From assembly GCA_002383165.1 (NCBI GenBank), contig DFXK01000011.1, forward strand, positions 243,251 through 307,250: a stretch of DNA of 64,000 nucleotides, written 5' to 3'. The DNA comes from Flavobacteriales bacterium UBA4110 (GTDB taxonomy: Bacteria > Bacteroidota > Bacteroidia > Flavobacteriales > Weeksellaceae). This document shows, in pieces, positions 32,132 through 40,464 of the stretch. Position numbers and translations under genes: made by a program. How positions within the stretch are numbered: position 1 is the first letter of the stretch; the number at the start of each line of letters is the position of its first letter. Below the pieces are notes generated by a model. It ran no database searches, had not been told where the DNA came from, and saw nothing but the letters and a program-made list of their open reading frames with translations.

Positions 32132-32506
32132 ATGAGACATTTTATAGCATATTTATTTCTCGCGGTTTTTACATTATCTTGTACGGAGGCAATAGAAAAG
32201 CCGAAAGATGTTTTATCTGAGGAAAAATTGTCTGAGATTATTGCAGATTTTGCAATTAATGAGCAGAGCTACACCATAGGCGGTAGTATCAATACAGAAA
32301 ATGCCACAAGATTTATCCTGAAAAAATATAATATCAATGGGCAACTATTTACGGATAGCTATAAATATTATATGACCGACCCGGACACTATGAAAGAGAT
32401 ACTGGACAGGGCACAGAAAATTATAGTGTCAAAAGATCCTAAGGCCGAGGCTTTCATCAATAAAAAACTAAAGGAAAACAGCGGAATTCCGGCACAGGCA
32501 AGATAG
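32132..32506 (+). CDS. DUF4296 lipoprotein
   Basis: A 124-residue probable lipoprotein: MRHFIAYLFLAVFTLSCTEA has a signal peptide with lipobox TLSC (Cys17). The DUF4296 pattern is visible: PKDVLSEEKLSEIIADFAINEQ, then FILKKYNINGQLFTDSYKYYM and MKEILDRAQKIIV, all helical. The family is known only from Bacteroidota and its function is unknown; some comparisons liken it to the protein-folding-related helical lipoproteins, but nothing can be concluded here. The start lies two bases after the DPM1-like stop and tgt begins about 60 bases after its own stop. Confidence 0.85.
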   Translation: MRHFIAYLFLAVFTLSCTEAIEKPKDVLSEEKLSEIIADFAINEQSYTIGGSINTENATRFILKKYNINGQLFTDSYKYYMTDPDTMKEILDRAQKIIVSKDPKAEAFINKKLKENSGIPAQAR

Positions 32507-32564
32507 AATTATTAACATACGAATGACGTTCGGCAAAAGCCGGAGACGAAATCTACTACATACA

Positions 32565-33695
32565 ATGAAATTTTTTGAAATCGAAAAAAACTCGGAATCA
32601 AAAGCGAGAGCAGGTATTATCACTACAGATCACGGAACCATCCAAACTCCTATTTTTATGCCGGTTGGAACGGTTGCATCTGTAAAAACAGTGCATCAGA
32701 GAGAGCTTAAAGAAGACATCAAAGCACAGATTATTCTCGGCAACACCTATCACCTGATGCTGCGTCCTAAAATGGATATTATGGAACAGGCAGGCGGTCT
32801 TCATAAATTTATGAATTGGGACAGGCCAATACTTACCGATTCCGGCGGATATCAGGTTTTTTCTTTGGCAAAAAGCAGAAAGATTACGGAAGAAGGCGTG
32901 AAGTTCAAATCTCATATCGATGGTAGTCTTCACTTTATGTCACCAGAGGTTTCTATGCAAATCCAAAGACATATAGGCGCAGATATTTTTATGGCATTTG
33001 ATGAGTGTATTGCTTACCCAAGTGATTACAATGCTGTGAAAACCTCCATGGAACTCACACACCGCTGGCTGAAAAGATGTATTAGCTGGACCGAAGAGAA
33101 CAAAGAATTGTATGGCCACAAACAGAGGCTATTCCCGATTGTTCAGGGCTCTTGTTTTTCTGACCTTAGAAAGATTTCGGCCGAGGTTATCTCAGAAGCC
33201 GGAGCCGATGGGAATGCTATCGGCGGACTTTCCGTAGGCGAGCCGGAAGATGAAATGTACAGAATAACGAATGAAGTGACAGACATTCTCCCAAAAGACA
33301 AACCAAGATATCTGATGGGTGTTGGCACACCTTGGAACATCTTGGAAAGCATTGGTTTTGGGGTAGATATGATGGATTGTGTGATGCCGACGAGAAATGC
33401 CAGAAATGCAATGCTATTCACTTGGCAGGGCGTCATGAATATGAAAAATGAAAAATGGAAAACCGATTTTTCTCCGTTGGATGAGTTTGGGACAAGTTTT
33501 GTGGATCAGGAATACAGCAAAGCCTATGTAAGACATCTTTTCGTGGCAAAGGAATATCTGGCAAAACAAATTGCTTCCATTCATAACCTTGCGTTTTATC
33601 TCGATTTAGTGAAAGTTGCGAGAGAACATATTGTTGCAGGAGATTTCTACCAGTGGAAAGAGCAGATTATTCCTCAGTTAAAGACAAGGCTTTAG
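32565..33695 (+). CDS. tgt: tRNA-guanine transglycosylase, lacking the zinc cysteines
   Basis: Exchanges guanine-34 for preQ1 in tRNAs with GUN anticodons, the key step toward queuosine. From ATG 32565 it is 376 residues (MKFFEIEKNSESKARAGI); an earlier ATG at 32523 adds 14 basic residues absent from homologues. Seen: TPIFMPVGT, ILGNTYHLMLRP, LTDSGGYQVFSL with the general-acid Asp, FMAFDECIAYP, IGGLSVGEP and the nucleophile segment MMDCVMPTRNARN. Where other bacteria have CxCxxC zinc ligands, this protein reads LDEFGTSFVDQEYSKAY, so all three cysteines are replaced while the fourth ligand (IHNL) remains. I believe this is common in Bacteroidota. The lptF/lptG-type gene follows after 87 bases. 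Confidence 0.95.
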   Translation: MKFFEIEKNSESKARAGIITTDHGTIQTPIFMPVGTVASVKTVHQRELKEDIKAQIILGNTYHLMLRPKMDIMEQAGGLHKFMNWDRPILTDSGGYQVFSLAKSRKITEEGVKFKSHIDGSLHFMSPEVSMQIQRHIGADIFMAFDECIAYPSDYNAVKTSMELTHRWLKRCISWTEENKELYGHKQRLFPIVQGSCFSDLRKISAEVISEAGADGNAIGGLSVGEPEDEMYRITNEVTDILPKDKPRYLMGVGTPWNILESIGFGVDMMDCVMPTRNARNAMLFTWQGVMNMKNEKWKTDFSPLDEFGTSFVDQEYSKAYVRHLFVAKEYLAKQIASIHNLAFYLDLVKVAREHIVAGDFYQWKEQIIPQLKTRL

Positions 33696-33782
33696 GAAGT
33701 AAAAAGTGAAGCGTAAAAAGTAAAACGGATTCTAGCAAATTAATAAGTAAACATCCATCACCTAACTCCACTACCTGACTTT

Positions 33783-34877
33783 ATGAAAATCATAGATCTT
33801 TACGTCATTAAAAAATACCTGGGAACACTCATTTTCATGCTGATGTTGCTTTCTGTTATAGTCTTGGTAGTAGATGTACAATCTAAAACACCGAGGATAG
33901 AGAGTAATGGTTTTACGGTGGGTTATTTTCTTCTGAATTTTTATCCGTTCTGGATTCTGAATCTCATACTGACATTTATGTCGATATTGATTTTTATTAC
34001 AGTCATTTTCTTTACCTCCAGAATGGCTAATAATACAGAGATTGTTGCAATCATCAGCAGCGGTGCCAGTTTTCACAGATTTGCAAGGCCATATCTTATT
34101 ACATCGATTCTTATCGCATGTTTTACCTTAGCGCTCAATCACTTCATCTTGCCTTGGTCCAACATCAAAAAAAATGTGTTGGAGCCGTACACGTACAATT
34201 CGATGAACAGAGAAAAGTTATTGGGTAATGTAACTATTGCTTCCAACCTCAATCCCAGCGAATATATTTTTGTAAACAGCTATAATAAAAAGGAAAACCG
34301 CGGTTCTGGGTATATGTATCAGAGGTTTGATAAAAACAAAAAACTAATCTATCAGATCACAGCAATGGATATCCAGTGGGAGCCAAAGAAAAAATACTTT
34401 ACAGTAAATAATTTTTCCGAGAGAACCGTGAGAAAAGACGATACTGAGCTGCTTGCAAATGGAGCATCTAAAATACAGGATTTTAAGATGCCACCATCGG
34501 AGCTCTTTCCGGATGTTTTGGTTGCGCAGAACAAAACAACACCGGAACTGATTGAAATGATAAAACGTGAAAAAATGAAAGGAAACAGTAATGTTACTTC
34601 TTTTTATAACGAGCTGTACCAAAGGACATCTATGCCATTTTCTATTATTATTCTGACTTTTCTGGGATTATCCTTGTCTTCGCAGAAAAAACGTGGTGGG
34701 CTTGGGCTGAATCTTGCTTTGGGAATTGCTCTGGCGTTTTTGTTCGTATTTTCTTTTCAGGTTCTTAATGTCGTTTCGGAGAATAAGACATTACCACCGT
34801 TGCTGGCTATGTGGCTGCCAAACATCGTTTTTGCACCTATAGCAGCACATCTTTACATCAAGAGAGCCAATCAGTAA
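33783..34877 (+). CDS. LptF/LptG family lipopolysaccharide-export permease
   Basis: Inner-membrane permease of the Lpt complex (YjgP/YjgQ family), which with LptB extracts LPS for transport to the outer membrane. 364 residues with three membrane helices at the N-terminus (TLIFMLMLLSVIVLVVD, FYPFWILNLILTFMSILIF, LITSILIACFTLALNHFIL), a periplasmic beta-jellyroll (about residues 130-265) and three helices at the C-terminus (PFSIIILTFLGLSLSSQ, LGIALAFLFVFSFQVL). Whether it is the LptF or LptG paralogue cannot be decided here. It follows tgt, a common Bacteroidota arrangement. Its stop codon is two bases from the stop of birA on the other strand, with no terminator between. Confidence 0.93.
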   Translation: MKIIDLYVIKKYLGTLIFMLMLLSVIVLVVDVQSKTPRIESNGFTVGYFLLNFYPFWILNLILTFMSILIFITVIFFTSRMANNTEIVAIISSGASFHRFARPYLITSILIACFTLALNHFILPWSNIKKNVLEPYTYNSMNREKLLGNVTIASNLNPSEYIFVNSYNKKENRGSGYMYQRFDKNKKLIYQITAMDIQWEPKKKYFTVNNFSERTVRKDDTELLANGASKIQDFKMPPSELFPDVLVAQNKTTPELIEMIKREKMKGNSNVTSFYNELYQRTSMPFSIIILTFLGLSLSSQKKRGGLGLNLALGIALAFLFVFSFQVLNVVSENKTLPPLLAMWLPNIVFAPIAAHLYIKRANQ

Positions 34878-34879
34878 AC

Positions 34880-35590
34880 TCAGTAAAGCATTTCGATTTC
34901 TTTATGAAAGAATTTTTGTAATCCTTCATTTTCTAAATCAATCCACAGATATCCTGCATTGTCAGCGTTTTTAACTATGCCATTTTGTCGCACTTTGTTT
35001 TTCTGAAAAACCGAAATTGTATCCCTTTTGAAAAGATGTAAATTATATTGTTCAAGAATTTTTTCTTCATCCGGGATATTCATAATTCTGGAAATAAAGT
35101 AAGTATGAAAATCCTGAATAAACGTTATCAAATCAATATTGACGCCTGTAACAGAAAGGATTGAGCCGGCTTTGGGCAGATTGCTAAAATCTTTTTGAAG
35201 GATATTAATTCCAATACCGATAATAAAATAGTCGTTACCGTTCTTTTTTGTTTTCTCGATGAGGATCCCGCAAACCTTTTTTCCGTTCAGAATGATGTCA
35301 TTTGGCCATTTTATGTATACAGATGCTTTTGTCAGATTGTCTAAAAAATCTCTGACGATAATGGCGGTATAATAATTGAGGCACACATCGGAAATATTTA
35401 TCTCATCACTGGTTACAGCTATAGAATAAGCAAGGTTCTCGTTCGGAATCACTTCCCATTTATTACCATATTGGCCGCGGCCTTTGGTTTGATTAAAGGT
35501 AAAAACGGCGGTTGTTTCGTCTTCATTAATGAGGTTTATGATTTCGTCTTGCGTAGAAACACAATTTTCGAGATAGAGTAAACGGTTCAT
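34880..35590 (-). CDS. birA: Biotin-[acetyl-CoA carboxylase] ligase
   Basis: Attaches biotin to the carrier protein of acetyl-CoA carboxylase through biotinyl-AMP; cytosolic. 236 residues, without the N-terminal DNA-binding domain of E. coli BirA, so it is a pure ligase. Seen: LENCVSTQDEIINLI, the biotinyl-AMP loop TKGRGQYGNKW (residues about 35-45), LAYSIAVT, YIKWPNDIILNGKKVCGILIE and IIGIGINI. The ATG at 35590 is the first residue of the conserved N-terminal strand. It is divergent from rsfS, with back-to-back -7 elements in between, and convergent with the lptF/lptG-like gene, whose stop is almost adjacent. Confidence 0.93.
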   Translation of the reverse strand: MNRLLYLENCVSTQDEIINLINEDETTAVFTFNQTKGRGQYGNKWEVIPNENLAYSIAVTSDEINISDVCLNYYTAIIVRDFLDNLTKASVYIKWPNDIILNGKKVCGILIEKTKKNGNDYFIIGIGINILQKDFSNLPKAGSILSVTGVNIDLITFIQDFHTYFISRIMNIPDEEKILEQYNLHLFKRDTISVFQKNKVRQNGIVKNADNAGYLWIDLENEGLQKFFHKEIEMLY

Positions 35591-35624
35591 TTATGAAAAC
35601 TTTATGAGATTATGAGGCCCTAAA

Positions 35625-35656
35625 CAAAGATAAATAGATAAAAATCAATAAATTTG
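35625..35656. promoter_or_regulatory. Divergent birA and rsfS promoter elements
   Basis: Minus-strand TATCTTTG (35625-35632) faces birA, and plus-strand TAAATTTG (35649-35656) faces rsfS, 20 bases before its ATG. The two -7 elements are 16 bases apart, so the two polymerases would compete for this DNA. Neither has a strong TTG. Confidence 0.5.
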
Positions 35657-35676
35657 CAATTACACAATTTTTTTGA

Positions 35677-36039
35677 ATGAGTAAAAGTACAGAAAAACAA
35701 TTATTAGTCGACAAGATCGTAGAAGCGATTCAGGATACAAAAGGAGAAGATATTCAGATCTTTGATCTATCGGGCATAGAAAATTCAGTAGCAGATACAT
35801 TTGTCATCTGCAGCGGAAACTCTAATACGCAGGTTTCTGCAATAGCGGGCAACATAGAAAAAAAAGTCAGAAATGATATCAGAGAAAGACCTTGGCATGT
35901 AGAAGGAACGGAAAATGCAATGTGGGTTTTGGTAGATTACGTTTCCGTTGTAGTACACGTGTTCCAAAAACAGATACGTGATTACTATGACATAGAAGAA
36001 CTTTGGGGCGATGCTAAGATCACAAAAATCGAAAGCTAA
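35677..36039 (+). CDS. rsfS: Ribosome silencing factor RsfS
   Basis: Binds ribosomal protein uL14 and blocks joining of the 30S and 50S subunits when nutrients are limiting; it also acts in late large-subunit assembly. 120 residues, typical length. Seen: DIQIFDLSGIENSVADTFVICSGNS, QVSAIAGNIEKKV, RPWHVEGTENAMWVLVDYV and VVVHVFQKQIRDYYDIEELWGDA (in pieces), the full Iojap/RsfS fold. It is followed 42 bases later by ftsH with no terminator, so the two are probably co-transcribed; rsfS-ftsH-(LUD)-cdsA is a recurring order in Bacteroidota. Confidence 0.96.
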   Translation: MSKSTEKQLLVDKIVEAIQDTKGEDIQIFDLSGIENSVADTFVICSGNSNTQVSAIAGNIEKKVRNDIRERPWHVEGTENAMWVLVDYVSVVVHVFQKQIRDYYDIEELWGDAKITKIES

Positions 36040-36081
36040 AGATGCAATATGGGCATCAATAAATTTTTTTAAAAAACAAAA

Positions 36082-38043
36082 ATGAATAATAAAGGATTCA
36101 ATTGGTTCATACCAGTTTTATTAGGAATTATTTTACTCATATTTCTTCCGGGATTATTGGGAGATTCTATGGTGAAAAATATAGATGAAAAAGAATTTTA
36201 CGGATTGGTTCAGCAAGGCAAAGTCAGTGAAGTAATGGTTTACAGAGATAGCTTTAAAGCGGATGTTTATCTTACTAAGGAGGCTAAGTCTGAACTGCAA
36301 AAAGGCGAAAAGAAAAGCGATCCGCTTTCTATGATAAACGTGAAGCCGAGTCCAGATTTTGTATTAACTTATGGAGATTTAAGATATTTTCAGGAGAAGT
36401 TTGATAATATCAATTCCAAACTTCCAAAACAGGCAAAAATAGAATTTGGGAAAAGTCAGGGCTTTTTCTCAGATCTTCTTTTTACAGCATTATTCTGGAT
36501 TGGGATTATGGCGTTATTTTATTTTGTCCTTTTCAGAAAGATGGGCGGTGGCGCAGGTGGTCCTGGCGGACAGATCTTCAGCATAGGTAAATCTAGAGCT
36601 AAGTTGTTCGATGAAAAGGATAAAATCCAAGTAACATTTAAAGATGTTGCCGGTTTAGAAGGTGCAAAAGAAGAAGTGCAGGAAGTTGTAGATTTCCTTA
36701 AAAACTCTGAAAAATATACAAAATTGGGAGGTAAGATTCCAAAAGGAGTTCTTTTAGTAGGTCCTCCGGGAACAGGTAAAACATTGCTTGCAAAAGCTGT
36801 GGCTGGTGAAGCAAAAGTTCCTTTCTTCTCATTGTCTGGTTCAGATTTCGTAGAAATGTTTGTGGGTGTTGGAGCTTCCAGAGTAAGAGACCTTTTTGCT
36901 CAAGCTAAGGCAAAATCTCCTGCGATTATCTTTATCGATGAAATTGATGCCATTGGTAGAGCTAGAGGCAAAAACAATTTCTCAGGCGGAAACGACGAAA
37001 GAGAAAACACATTAAACCAGCTTCTTACAGAAATGGATGGTTTCGGAACAGATACCAACGTTATTGTAATGGCAGCCACCAACAGAGCAGATATTCTGGA
37101 TAAAGCATTGATGAGAGCTGGGCGTTTTGATAGGTCAATTTATGTTGATTTACCGGAGCTACACGAGAGAAAACAAATCTTTGAAGTTCATTTGGCAAAG
37201 ATTAAACTCGATCCGAATATTGACAGAGAATTCTTAGCTAAGCAAACACCGGGATTCAGCGGAGCAGATATTGCAAACGTTTGTAACGAAGCGGCTCTTA
37301 TCGCTGCTAGAAACTCACACGAGTCGGTTACAAAACAAGATTTTCTAGATGCTGTGGACAGAATAATCGGCGGTCTTGAGAAGAAAAATAAAGCAATAAA
37401 ACCTTCGGAAAAGAAAAGAGTGGCCTTCCACGAAGCTGGTCATGCGACAATTTCTTGGTTGGTAGAGCATGCTGCACCGTTATTAAAGGTTACCATCGTT
37501 CCAAGAGGGCGTTCTCTTGGTGCAGCTTGGTATCTTCCGGAAGAGAGACAACTGACCACCACAGAACAGATGCTAGATGAGATCTGTGCAACCCTGGGCG
37601 GTAGAGCTGCGGAACAGGCTGTTTTTGGAAATATATCTACAGGTGCATTGTCCGATCTAGAAAGAGTGACCAAACAAGCTCAGGCTATGGTTACAATTTA
37701 TGGTCTTAATGATAAAGTTGGAAACATTTCTTACTATGACAGTTCTGGGCAGTCGGAATATAACTTCGGAAAACCATATTCTGAACAGACGGCCAAAGTA
37801 ATAGATGAGGAGATTAGTAAATTGATCGAAACGCAATATCAAAGAGCAGTTAATATCCTTACAGAAAACAGAGATAAGTTAGATGCACTAGCGCAGAAGT
37901 TGTTAGACAAAGAAGTAATTTTCCGCGAAGATCTTGAAGAAATTTTCGGAAAAAGAGCTTGGGATCCAGAATTGACAGAAAAACCGGTATCAAATTTAGA
38001 TAATCCCGCAGATGCTGGAAACGTCTTAAATACAGAGAGTTAA
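36082..38043 (+). CDS. ftsH: ATP-dependent zinc metalloprotease FtsH
   Basis: Membrane-anchored hexameric AAA+ protease that degrades misassembled membrane proteins and short-lived regulators. 653 residues with two membrane helices (FIPVLLGIILLIFLPGLL near residue 9 and LLFTALFWIGIMALFYFVLF near 134) flanking a periplasmic domain. The AAA domain has GPPGTGKT (about 227), FIDEIDAIGR (Walker B), the second region of homology with NRADILDKALMRAGRFDR, and the FVG pore loop. The peptidase domain has HEAGH near residue 450 and the third zinc ligand in LSDLERVTKQA. It is encoded between rsfS and a LUD-domain gene and followed by a strong terminator. Confidence 0.97.
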   Translation: MNNKGFNWFIPVLLGIILLIFLPGLLGDSMVKNIDEKEFYGLVQQGKVSEVMVYRDSFKADVYLTKEAKSELQKGEKKSDPLSMINVKPSPDFVLTYGDLRYFQEKFDNINSKLPKQAKIEFGKSQGFFSDLLFTALFWIGIMALFYFVLFRKMGGGAGGPGGQIFSIGKSRAKLFDEKDKIQVTFKDVAGLEGAKEEVQEVVDFLKNSEKYTKLGGKIPKGVLLVGPPGTGKTLLAKAVAGEAKVPFFSLSGSDFVEMFVGVGASRVRDLFAQAKAKSPAIIFIDEIDAIGRARGKNNFSGGNDERENTLNQLLTEMDGFGTDTNVIVMAATNRADILDKALMRAGRFDRSIYVDLPELHERKQIFEVHLAKIKLDPNIDREFLAKQTPGFSGADIANVCNEAALIAARNSHESVTKQDFLDAVDRIIGGLEKKNKAIKPSEKKRVAFHEAGHATISWLVEHAAPLLKVTIVPRGRSLGAAWYLPEERQLTTTEQMLDEICATLGGRAAEQAVFGNISTGALSDLERVTKQAQAMVTIYGLNDKVGNISYYDSSGQSEYNFGKPYSEQTAKVIDEEISKLIETQYQRAVNILTENRDKLDALAQKLLDKEVIFREDLEEIFGKRAWDPELTEKPVSNLDNPADAGNVLNTES

Positions 38044-38068
38044 TTTTTTAAAACTCATTTTATATAAA

Positions 38069-38098
38069 AAAAATCCTAGTTGTGCTAGGATTTTTTTT
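38069..38098 (+). terminator. Intrinsic terminator of rsfS-ftsH
   Basis: Stem AAAAATCCTAG/CTAGGATTTTT (38069-38079 with 38085-38095), 5-base loop, then T-run. Confidence 0.85.
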
Positions 38099-38141
38099 AT
38101 TAAAACAATATTTTGGTTTTTAGATTATTATAATTATTCTT

Positions 38142-38149
38142 TACATTTG
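38142..38149 (+). promoter_or_regulatory. Promoter -7 element for LUD-cdsA-psd
   Basis: TACATTTG matches TAnnTTTG, 29 bases before the TTG start of the LUD gene. A TTTTG lies further upstream at 38111-38115, a long spacing. Confidence 0.45.
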
Positions 38150-38178
38150 TAATTAATAAACAAAAAAAATCACAGTAA

Positions 38179-38757
38179 TTGAGCCTGTTCAAGAAATTCG
38201 TTAATAAAATAATGAATCAGTCTGAGGAAGAAGAGCCGGATGTTACCAAACTGGCGGATCAACTTCGTGATGCAGATCTGGACTACAAGTTTGCCCAGCT
38301 CTTTACGCATTCCGGGGGATTCTTTAATTATTGTGCAGATGAGTCTGAAGCTTTGCAGACCCTGAACCAGATCATCAAGATAGAACAGATTAACGACGTA
38401 TTTTGCTGGGATCAGGATCTAAGGAATTTTCTTGATGTAATCAAATGCAAATATTCTCCAGAACTTACAGAAGATAATGATGCCGCATTTATTACCTGCG
38501 AGTATCTGATAGCTTTTGATGGGAGAATCATGCTGTCTCATAACAATATCCTGCATTATCATTCCTCTCGCTTGCCAAGCAAAATCATTATTATGGCTAA
38601 TGTTTCACAAATTGCAAGCAATCTGAACGAAGCTATGATGAAGGTAAAACGTGCAGGAAATCTTAAAAACCTCACCTCAATTAGCGGAAGTCAGTCCAAA
38701 TTGGATACACCTAATAAGGATAATACCAAACTTTTCTTACTTTTGCTGGAAGATTAA
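38179..38757 (+). CDS. LUD domain (LutC/YkgG-like) protein
   Basis: A 192-residue cytosolic protein. The middle and C-terminal parts resemble the LUD fold of LutC/YkgG: EALQTLNQIIKIEQINDVFC, DAAFITCEYLIAFDGRIMLS, then SRLPSKIIIMANVSQIASNL, matching the family's IADTGT-like and PP..H..VV..SQIV regions only loosely. LutC itself is part of lactate oxidation, but this branch stands next to ftsH and cdsA in Bacteroidota with no lactate genes, so its role is unknown. The start is TTG 38179 (MSLFKKFVNKI); an ATG 11 codons later is the alternative, but the N-terminal basic helix looks genuine. cdsA follows after 9 bases. Confidence 0.72.
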   Translation: MSLFKKFVNKIMNQSEEEEPDVTKLADQLRDADLDYKFAQLFTHSGGFFNYCADESEALQTLNQIIKIEQINDVFCWDQDLRNFLDVIKCKYSPELTEDNDAAFITCEYLIAFDGRIMLSHNNILHYHSSRLPSKIIIMANVSQIASNLNEAMMKVKRAGNLKNLTSISGSQSKLDTPNKDNTKLFLLLLED

Positions 38758-38766
38758 ATTTCAGCT

Positions 38767-39642
38767 TTGGATAAAAATTTTTTTCAGCGCTCACTGTCGG
38801 GACTTGTTTATGTTCTGGTCATAGCCATTTGTACCACGCCACTCGGCGCATATCTGTTCAGCAGCTTTCTTCCGGAAGTTAAACAGCAATATCTTTTTTA
38901 TGGACTGATTACATTCTTTTTTGCCGTTGGCATTTTTGAATGCGTCAGAATCATGAAATTTGATAACAGTATCTATAAATGGCTTGTTTTTCCAATTGCA
39001 GCATTTATTTATTACACTTTCACTAAACGGTTTTTTTATCACGGTTTTTTCTTCCATGTCAATCTGAGCGAAATGCTTTCTCTGGCACTGATTCCCATAG
39101 CCGCCATCACATTATTTAAATTTCCCAAAGAGCTTTATTTTGAAAACGGAAAACTGATTTTCACTGTAGTTTATCTCGCTTTGCCTTTTGGGTTTGCTCT
39201 TGGCTTGCCAAAATTCAGCACGCTTGATCCGGAAAAATCTTTTACACTAGAGGTATTTATGCTTTTTGTTTTGATCTGGAGCAGCGATACTTTTGCTTAT
39301 CTCACAGGAAAATTTTTTGGAAAACATAAGATGGCGCCTAAAATCTCCCCTAAAAAAACGTGGGAAGGGTTTGCGGGTGGCGTAGTACTCACATTGGTTT
39401 TAGGATTCTTTGTAGAGCAGTACTTTCCTGAACTGAGAGGCAACTGGATGGTTGTCGGATTGCTGGTTTCTATCTTTGCTCCATTGGGTGATTTGGTAGA
39501 AAGTCAGCTAAAGCGTAGTTTTGCAGTCAAAGACAGCGGAAACATTATTCCCGGTCACGGTGGCGTTTTGGATAGGTTAGACAGCTTCATAATCTGTGCG
39601 CCGGTTATTTATCTCTATTTTATTTTAGAAAAATTATTTTAG
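38767..39642 (+). CDS. cdsA: Phosphatidate cytidylyltransferase
   Basis: Inner-membrane enzyme that makes CDP-diacylglycerol from phosphatidic acid and CTP, the branch point of phospholipid synthesis. 291 residues and about eight membrane helices. The C-terminal family signature is intact: SQLKRSFAVKDSGNIIPGHG followed by GVLDRLDS, with the Asp and His/Gly residues needed for catalysis; before it comes SDTFAYLTGKFFGKHKM and SPKKTWEGFAGG. Translation begins with TTG 38767 (DKNFFQRSLSGLVYV); no ATG is available near this position. psd follows after 9 bases, so the two lipid genes form an operon with the LUD gene. Confidence 0.95.
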   Translation: MDKNFFQRSLSGLVYVLVIAICTTPLGAYLFSSFLPEVKQQYLFYGLITFFFAVGIFECVRIMKFDNSIYKWLVFPIAAFIYYTFTKRFFYHGFFFHVNLSEMLSLALIPIAAITLFKFPKELYFENGKLIFTVVYLALPFGFALGLPKFSTLDPEKSFTLEVFMLFVLIWSSDTFAYLTGKFFGKHKMAPKISPKKTWEGFAGGVVLTLVLGFFVEQYFPELRGNWMVVGLLVSIFAPLGDLVESQLKRSFAVKDSGNIIPGHGGVLDRLDSFIICAPVIYLYFILEKLF

Positions 39643-39651
39643 AAACAGCAT

Positions 39652-40305
39652 ATGAAATTACATAAAGAATCGAAAGGTACATTGATCGTTGCAATACTGT
39701 TTATTGCATTTGTCGGGGCAGTTTCCATTTATTACCTGCACCTTTGGTCATTGGTGATTATGATCCCTCTTTTAATAATGTTAGGACTTATTTTCTGGTT
39801 TTTCCGGGTTCCGTACAGAGCCATTCTGGATCATACCGAAAACGTAGTAGCACCTGTTGATGGTAAAGTGGTGATGATTAAAGAAGTTTTCGAAGATGAG
39901 GTGCTGAAAGCCAATTGCATCCAAGTTTCTATTTTTATGTCGCCGCTCAATGTTCATATCTGCCGATATCCGGTGAGTGGAGATGTGACCTACAAAAAAT
40001 ACCATCCAGGGAAATATCTGGTAGCGTGGCACGAAAAATCTTCCACGGAAAATGAAAGAACAACTGTGGCGGTAAAAAGTATGACAAACCATCAGGTCGT
40101 TTTTCGACAGATTGCTGGTTATGTCGCCAGAAGAATTGTTTTCTATTGTAACATCGAAGACAAAGCAAAAGCAGGACACGAGTTTGGATTTATCAAATTC
40201 GGATCTAGGATGGATGTTTTCCTTCCGCTCAATACTGAGATCCTTTGTAAGATTGGCGACAAAACCAAAGGTGGAATAGACGTCATCGCCAGAATGAAGG
40301 ATTAA
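39652..40305 (+). CDS. psd: Phosphatidylserine decarboxylase, short type
   Basis: Pyruvoyl enzyme that decarboxylates phosphatidylserine to phosphatidylethanolamine. 217 residues, the short archaeal/Bacteroidota-type form. Two N-terminal membrane helices (GTLIVAILFIAFVGAVS, LWSLVIMIPLLIMLGLIFW) anchor it. Then VVAPVDGKVVMIKEV, IFMSPLNVHICRYPVSG and FIKFGSRMDVFLP follow; the Gly-Ser of FGSR is the expected self-cleavage site that produces the alpha chain with the N-terminal pyruvoyl group. It lies 9 bases after cdsA. The phosphatidylserine synthase gene is not in this window. A strong terminator follows. Confidence 0.95.
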   Translation: MKLHKESKGTLIVAILFIAFVGAVSIYYLHLWSLVIMIPLLIMLGLIFWFFRVPYRAILDHTENVVAPVDGKVVMIKEVFEDEVLKANCIQVSIFMSPLNVHICRYPVSGDVTYKKYHPGKYLVAWHEKSSTENERTTVAVKSMTNHQVVFRQIAGYVARRIVFYCNIEDKAKAGHEFGFIKFGSRMDVFLPLNTEILCKIGDKTKGGIDVIARMKD

Positions 40306-40322
40306 ACTGATTGATTATATAT

Positions 40323-40353
40323 AAAGAGACTTATTCGCAAGTCTCTTTTTTTT
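40323..40353 (+). terminator. Intrinsic terminator of cdsA-psd operon
   Basis: Stem AAAGAGACTT/AAGTCTCTTT (40323-40332 with 40339-40348), 6-base loop, followed by a T-run. Confidence 0.85.
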
Positions 40354-40464
40354 GTTTGATGATTTTACAATTCAGTCATTGTTTTGTACAGTTCAGTCGG
40401 ATTAATTTCTTTTAGCGATCCAGCTGCTCTATCTTCGAACCATCAAATAAATAATTCAACAGCT

